Below are positions 60,980 to 64,000 of a DNA stretch of 64,000 bases, piece by piece (position 1 is the first letter of the stretch; each line of letters begins with the position of its first letter). Origin of the DNA: Halococcus sediminicola (lineage in GTDB: Archaea > Halobacteriota > Halobacteria > Halobacteriales > Halococcaceae); the NCBI RefSeq assembly GCF_000755245.1, contig NZ_BBMP01000021.1:1-64000 (forward strand). The letters are read 5' to 3'. The translations under genes were made by a program, and so were the position numbers. The notes beneath the pieces are model-generated. The model saw only the letters and a program-made list of their open reading frames with translations. It ran no database searches and was not told the DNA's origin.

Positions 60980-62542
60980 ATGCAGGCGGCACTCGTCGTG
61001 CTCGACGGCTGGGGACTGGGCGACCACGACCGATTAGATGCAGTTCGCGCGGCCGACACACCGACGATGGACGACCTCACCGAACGCGGCGCGAGCGGCA
61101 CCCTCGACACCTCGGGGCGGGCAGTTGGGCTTCCGGAGGGCCAGATGGGCAACAGCGAGGTCGGCCACCTCACCATCGGCGCAGGGAGGATTATCGACCA
61201 GAGCTACACCCGCATCACGCGGGCGGTCGAAGCCGGCGACCTCGCCGAGAACGAAGCCATCGAATCGGCGTTCACCCACGCCGCGGCGAACGACGGGCGC
61301 GTCCACTTCATGGGACTGGTGAGCGACGGTGGCGTCCACGCCGACCAGCGCCACCTCTACGCGCTCATCGAGGCCGCGGCTGACCGAGGAATCGAGGCGG
61401 TCACGCACGCCTTCACCGACGGGCGGGACACACCCCCCAAAAGCGCCGTCGAGTATCTCACCGACCTCGAAGGCGTCGTCGAACGCTGCGGCACCGGCGG
61501 CGTGGCCACCGTTTCGGGGCGCTACTACGCGATGGACCGGGACGAGAACTGGGAGCGCACGAAACGTGCCTACGACGCCATCATCGAGTGCGACGCCGAG
61601 CACACCGCCGCGACGGCCGTCGAAGCCGTCGAGCAGTCCTACGAGCGCGGCGACACCGACGAGTTCGTCGCACCGACGCTGGTCGAGGGTGGGGCGCAAT
61701 CCGCCTCGGAGAGCGACCAGCAGGGCCGTGAGTCGGGCGGTCCCGCACTCGCGGATGGCGACAGCGTCCTCTTCTTCAATTTCCGCGCCGACCGCGCGCG
61801 CCAACTCGTTCGCATGCTGACGGACACACGACCCGAGTGGGAATTCGAGACGTCCCCACCCGAGACCGAGTTGGCCACGATGACCGAGTACGACGAAACC
61901 TTCGAGTTCCCCGTCGCCTTTGCTCCCCACGAACCCGCAGACACCCTCGGTGAGGTGCTCGCGGCACATGGAAAGACGCAGCTTCGCATCGCCGAATCAG
62001 AGAAGTACCCCCACGTGACTTACTTCCTGAACGGTGGGCGAGAAGTAGAGTTCGACGGCGAGCACAGAGAAATCATCGCCAGTCCCGACGTGCCGACCTA
62101 CGACCACCAGCCCGAGATGAGTGCCGCGGAGGTGACGGACACGGCCATCTCGGTGATCGAATCCGAAGACCCGGACGTGCTGGTGCTCAACTACGCGAAC
62201 GCGGACATGGTAGGCCACACGGGCGATTTCGCGGCGGCCGTCGCCGCGGTCGAAGCCGTCGATACCCAGCTGGCAAGGCTGATCGACGCCTGTCGTGGGG
62301 CGGGCGGCGACGTGCTCGTGACCGCAGACCACGGCAACGCCGACGACATGGGGACTGAAGCGGACCCCGACACGACCCACACCACGAATCCGGTTCCGGT
62401 CGTCTATCTCACGGCCGACGGTGACGACGGCGGCAAACGGATTCGAACCGGTGGCGAACTGTCGGACCTCGCGCCGACCGTCCTCGAACGCTGTGGTATC
62501 GGGGTCCCCGACGCGATGACCGGCCGCTCGCTGCTGGAGTAG
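60980..62542 (+). CDS. gpmI: Phosphoglycerate mutase, cofactor-independent
   Basis: The enzyme interconverts 3- and 2-phosphoglycerate in glycolysis and gluconeogenesis. The 520-residue protein of the alkaline phosphatase superfamily has catalytic Ser59 in PEGQMGNSEVGHLTIGAG. Binding residues appear in HAFTDGRDTPPKSAVEYL and FFNFRADRARQL, and the metal ligands in LVLNYANADMVGHTGDF and VTADHGNADDMG. This is the bacterial-type long iPGM rather than the archaeal ApgM. It starts at the ATG at 60980, about 27 bases downstream of a TATA-like tagttacgc. It abuts the amidohydrolase gene tail to tail with no gap. Confidence 0.95.
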   Translation: MQAALVVLDGWGLGDHDRLDAVRAADTPTMDDLTERGASGTLDTSGRAVGLPEGQMGNSEVGHLTIGAGRIIDQSYTRITRAVEAGDLAENEAIESAFTHAAANDGRVHFMGLVSDGGVHADQRHLYALIEAAADRGIEAVTHAFTDGRDTPPKSAVEYLTDLEGVVERCGTGGVATVSGRYYAMDRDENWERTKRAYDAIIECDAEHTAATAVEAVEQSYERGDTDEFVAPTLVEGGAQSASESDQQGRESGGPALADGDSVLFFNFRADRARQLVRMLTDTRPEWEFETSPPETELATMTEYDETFEFPVAFAPHEPADTLGEVLAAHGKTQLRIAESEKYPHVTYFLNGGREVEFDGEHREIIASPDVPTYDHQPEMSAAEVTDTAISVIESEDPDVLVLNYANADMVGHTGDFAAAVAAVEAVDTQLARLIDACRGAGGDVLVTADHGNADDMGTEADPDTTHTTNPVPVVYLTADGDDGGKRIRTGGELSDLAPTVLERCGIGVPDAMTGRSLLE

Positions 62543-64000
62543 TCAGCGCGCGTCGTGAACGACCTCGCCATCGACGACCGTCATCGCCACGTCGATGCCG
62601 GCGATATCGGAAGTATCCCACGGCGAACTATCGAGCACGACGAAATCCGCCTTCTTTCCGGGTTCGACCGTTCCCAGCCGATCTTCGTCGAATCCAGCAT
62701 ACGCTGCGCCCGACGTGTACGCACGGAGCGCCTCGGTCACGGTGAGTCGCTGGCGTTCCACCGGAGCGTTGACCGCTTCGTCGATTCCGAAAAGTGGGTC
62801 GAGCGGCATGCAGTCGCTACCGAAGGCGATCCGGACCCCCGCATCGAGTAGCTCTCGGAAGGGGTTCGACCGCTTTCGGCGCTCGGTCCCCAAACGAGCG
62901 TCGTAGAGACCATCGTCGTGTGCCCACCGGAGGAAGTTCGGCTGGACCGACGCCACGACGTTTATGCTGGCGAGGCGCTCGATCGCTTCCGCCGATGGGA
63001 GTTCGGCGTGTTCGATGCGGTGGCGTGCGTCCGGGTCGATGTCGGCATAGGCGTCGAGCACTTCGTCGATGGCCGCGTCGCCGATGGCGTGGGTGGTCAT
63101 CTGGAGGTCGGCGTCGTCGACGCGCGCGGCGATATCGTGGAGTTCGGCGGGCGGGACGACCCATTGGCCCGTTCCGTCGCCGTCGGCGTACGGGTCGCCG
63201 AGTTTCGCCGTGCGACCGCCGAAACTCCCGTCGGTGAACGTTTTGATTCCACCCGTGCGGACGAACTCGCTGCCGTGATTGGTCGCCAGTCCAGTTTCGA
63301 CCACCGCATCGAGGTGGTCGGCCCAGTAGTTGATGCGCACGCGCAGCGCGAGGTCGCCATCCAAATCGAGGTCACGATAGACCCGCGGCGCGTGTGACTG
63401 TCGAACCATATCGTGCACACCAGTGACGCCGAGTTCGTGAGCGCGCTCTTGGGCGGCGAGTAGCAACTCGCGCGTCTCGGCCCGGTCGGGGGCGATGGCC
63501 GACCGAACCGGTTCGAGCGCGTCCTCGACGATCACACCCGTGGGGTCGCCGTTCTCCTGTCGGACGTCCCCGTCCGGCATCCGCTCGGTGAATCGGTCGA
63601 GAACTGCACTACTGACGCCGGCGGTGTGCATGTCCTCGCGGAACGCCACGACCGGCCGGTCGGTGCTCACACCGTCCAGATCTGCACGGGTGAGATAGCG
63701 CGAGTCGTCCCACTCGCTCTCGTCGTAGCCGTAGCCCAGCACCCACTCGCGGTCGGTCTCGTCCGCGCGGGCTGTGAGCCGCGAAACGGCTTCGGCGGGC
63801 GAATCAGTTCCTGAAAGGTCGGCGTGGACGAGGCGCTTGCCGACTTCGGCCATATGCGTGTGGGCGTCGATGAACCCCGGCAGGACGACGCGACCAGCGA
63901 GGCCGATTGTGGTGGTGTCGACACCATCCAGAAAGTCGATCTCGTAGGCCGAGTCCACCCGGACGACCTCGCCGTCGCGCACTGCGAGCGCGTCGACCGT
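62543..64000 (-). CDS. Amidohydrolase, YtcJ-like (5' end outside window)
   Basis: The protein is an amidohydrolase of the exoenzyme-regulatory-protein/YtcJ group. It has the metal-binding start GFIDAHTHMAEVGKRLVHAD, the GGIKTFTDGSFGGRTAKLGD motif, TTHAIGDAAIDEVLDAYADI, HRIEHAELPSAEAIERLASI and IAFGSDCMPLDPLFGIDEAV. The substrate is unknown; related proteins hydrolyse cyclic amides or N-acyl compounds. The reading frame is still open at position 64000 (residues before the GTG near 63982 read TVDALAVRDGEVVRVD), so the true start lies beyond the window. It ends directly at the gpmI stop. Confidence 0.88.
   Translation of the reverse strand, partial: TVDALAVRDGEVVRVDSAYEIDFLDGVDTTTIGLAGRVVLPGFIDAHTHMAEVGKRLVHADLSGTDSPAEAVSRLTARADETDREWVLGYGYDESEWDDSRYLTRADLDGVSTDRPVVAFREDMHTAGVSSAVLDRFTERMPDGDVRQENGDPTGVIVEDALEPVRSAIAPDRAETRELLLAAQERAHELGVTGVHDMVRQSHAPRVYRDLDLDGDLALRVRINYWADHLDAVVETGLATNHGSEFVRTGGIKTFTDGSFGGRTAKLGDPYADGDGTGQWVVPPAELHDIAARVDDADLQMTTHAIGDAAIDEVLDAYADIDPDARHRIEHAELPSAEAIERLASINVVASVQPNFLRWAHDDGLYDARLGTERRKRSNPFRELLDAGVRIAFGSDCMPLDPLFGIDEAVNAPVERQRLTVTEALRAYTSGAAYAGFDEDRLGTVEPGKKADFVVLDSSPWDTSDIAGIDVAMTVVDGEVVHDAR

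Overview
The window is chromosomal DNA from a haloarchaeon (class Halobacteria). The evidence is the high GC content, strongly acidic proteins, TATA-like boxes placed about 25-28 bases upstream of start codons so that many transcripts should be leaderless, and haloarchaeal signature genes: compact malate synthase and isocitrate lyase, archaeal DnaG, topoisomerase VI beside gyrase, XPB-Bax1, the Ahb heme route, and many small haloarchaea-only DUF families. The genus cannot be read from the window. I saw no rRNA, tRNA, CRISPR array, insertion sequence or prophage. Apart from a set of dispersed structured repeats, the region looks like stable core genome.

Layout. 1-7.1 kb: glyoxylate-shunt genes (aceB partial, aceA), a small membrane protein, a lone heme-copper oxidase subunit I, a coiled-coil protein, an MBL-fold hydrolase, a HAD phosphatase and a pterin dehydratase. 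7.2-12.3 kb: archaeal DnaG, then a polyprenyl cluster (DUF92 membrane protein, degenerate UppS paralogue, true UppS). 12.4-16.4 kb: tandem cold-shock genes, then heme synthesis (siroheme decarboxylase fusion, precorrin-2 dehydrogenase, glutamyl-tRNA reductase) with ATGA overlaps. 16.6-28.9 kb: CsaA-like protein, two MFS carriers, a CARF-like/HTH regulator, PdxS, a radical SAM protein, DUF373, a sugar nucleotidyltransferase, a Dph6-like enzyme, a DUF5810/DUF5809 pair and a DUF211-VIT pair. 29.3-33.5 kb: DnaK and GrpE with a DUF2071 gene between them, and a Tat-exported lipase-like protein. 33.7-40.8 kb: DUF2270, XPB helicase, Bax1 nuclease, a Gdx-like exporter, an RNA m5C methyltransferase with its partner, and a PAC2 protein. 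41-50.1 kb: a truncated ANL-like protein, PurA, a Trm112-like protein, the CbiX-DR2241 pair and CysS. 50.1-60 kb: gyrA-gyrB divergent from top6B-top6A, then a GCS2-family ligase. 60-64 kb: universal stress protein, phosphoglycerate mutase GpmI and an amidohydrolase cut by the window edge.

How genes work together. HemA, the precorrin-2 dehydrogenase and the siroheme decarboxylase carry out early and late steps of the alternative (siroheme-based) heme pathway, and CbiX 30 kb away supplies the chelatase step. UppS, its inactive-looking paralogue and DUF92 suggest a lipid-carrier module. Gyrase and Topo VI form a DNA topology locus.

The most unusual signal is non-coding. Two related families of long GC-rich repeats lie only between genes. 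Family B (16373-16620, 40825-41150, 44453-44640, 52604-52790) has conserved blocks separated by hairpins whose sequences differ between copies while pairing is kept, and it always lies on the same strand as the gene just upstream. Family A (10485-10615, 47490-47618) lies between divergent promoters. Two apparent leaderless mini-ORFs with ATGA overlap (before coxA and before a Trm112-like gene) and a heteromeric-type UppS pair are the other main leads.
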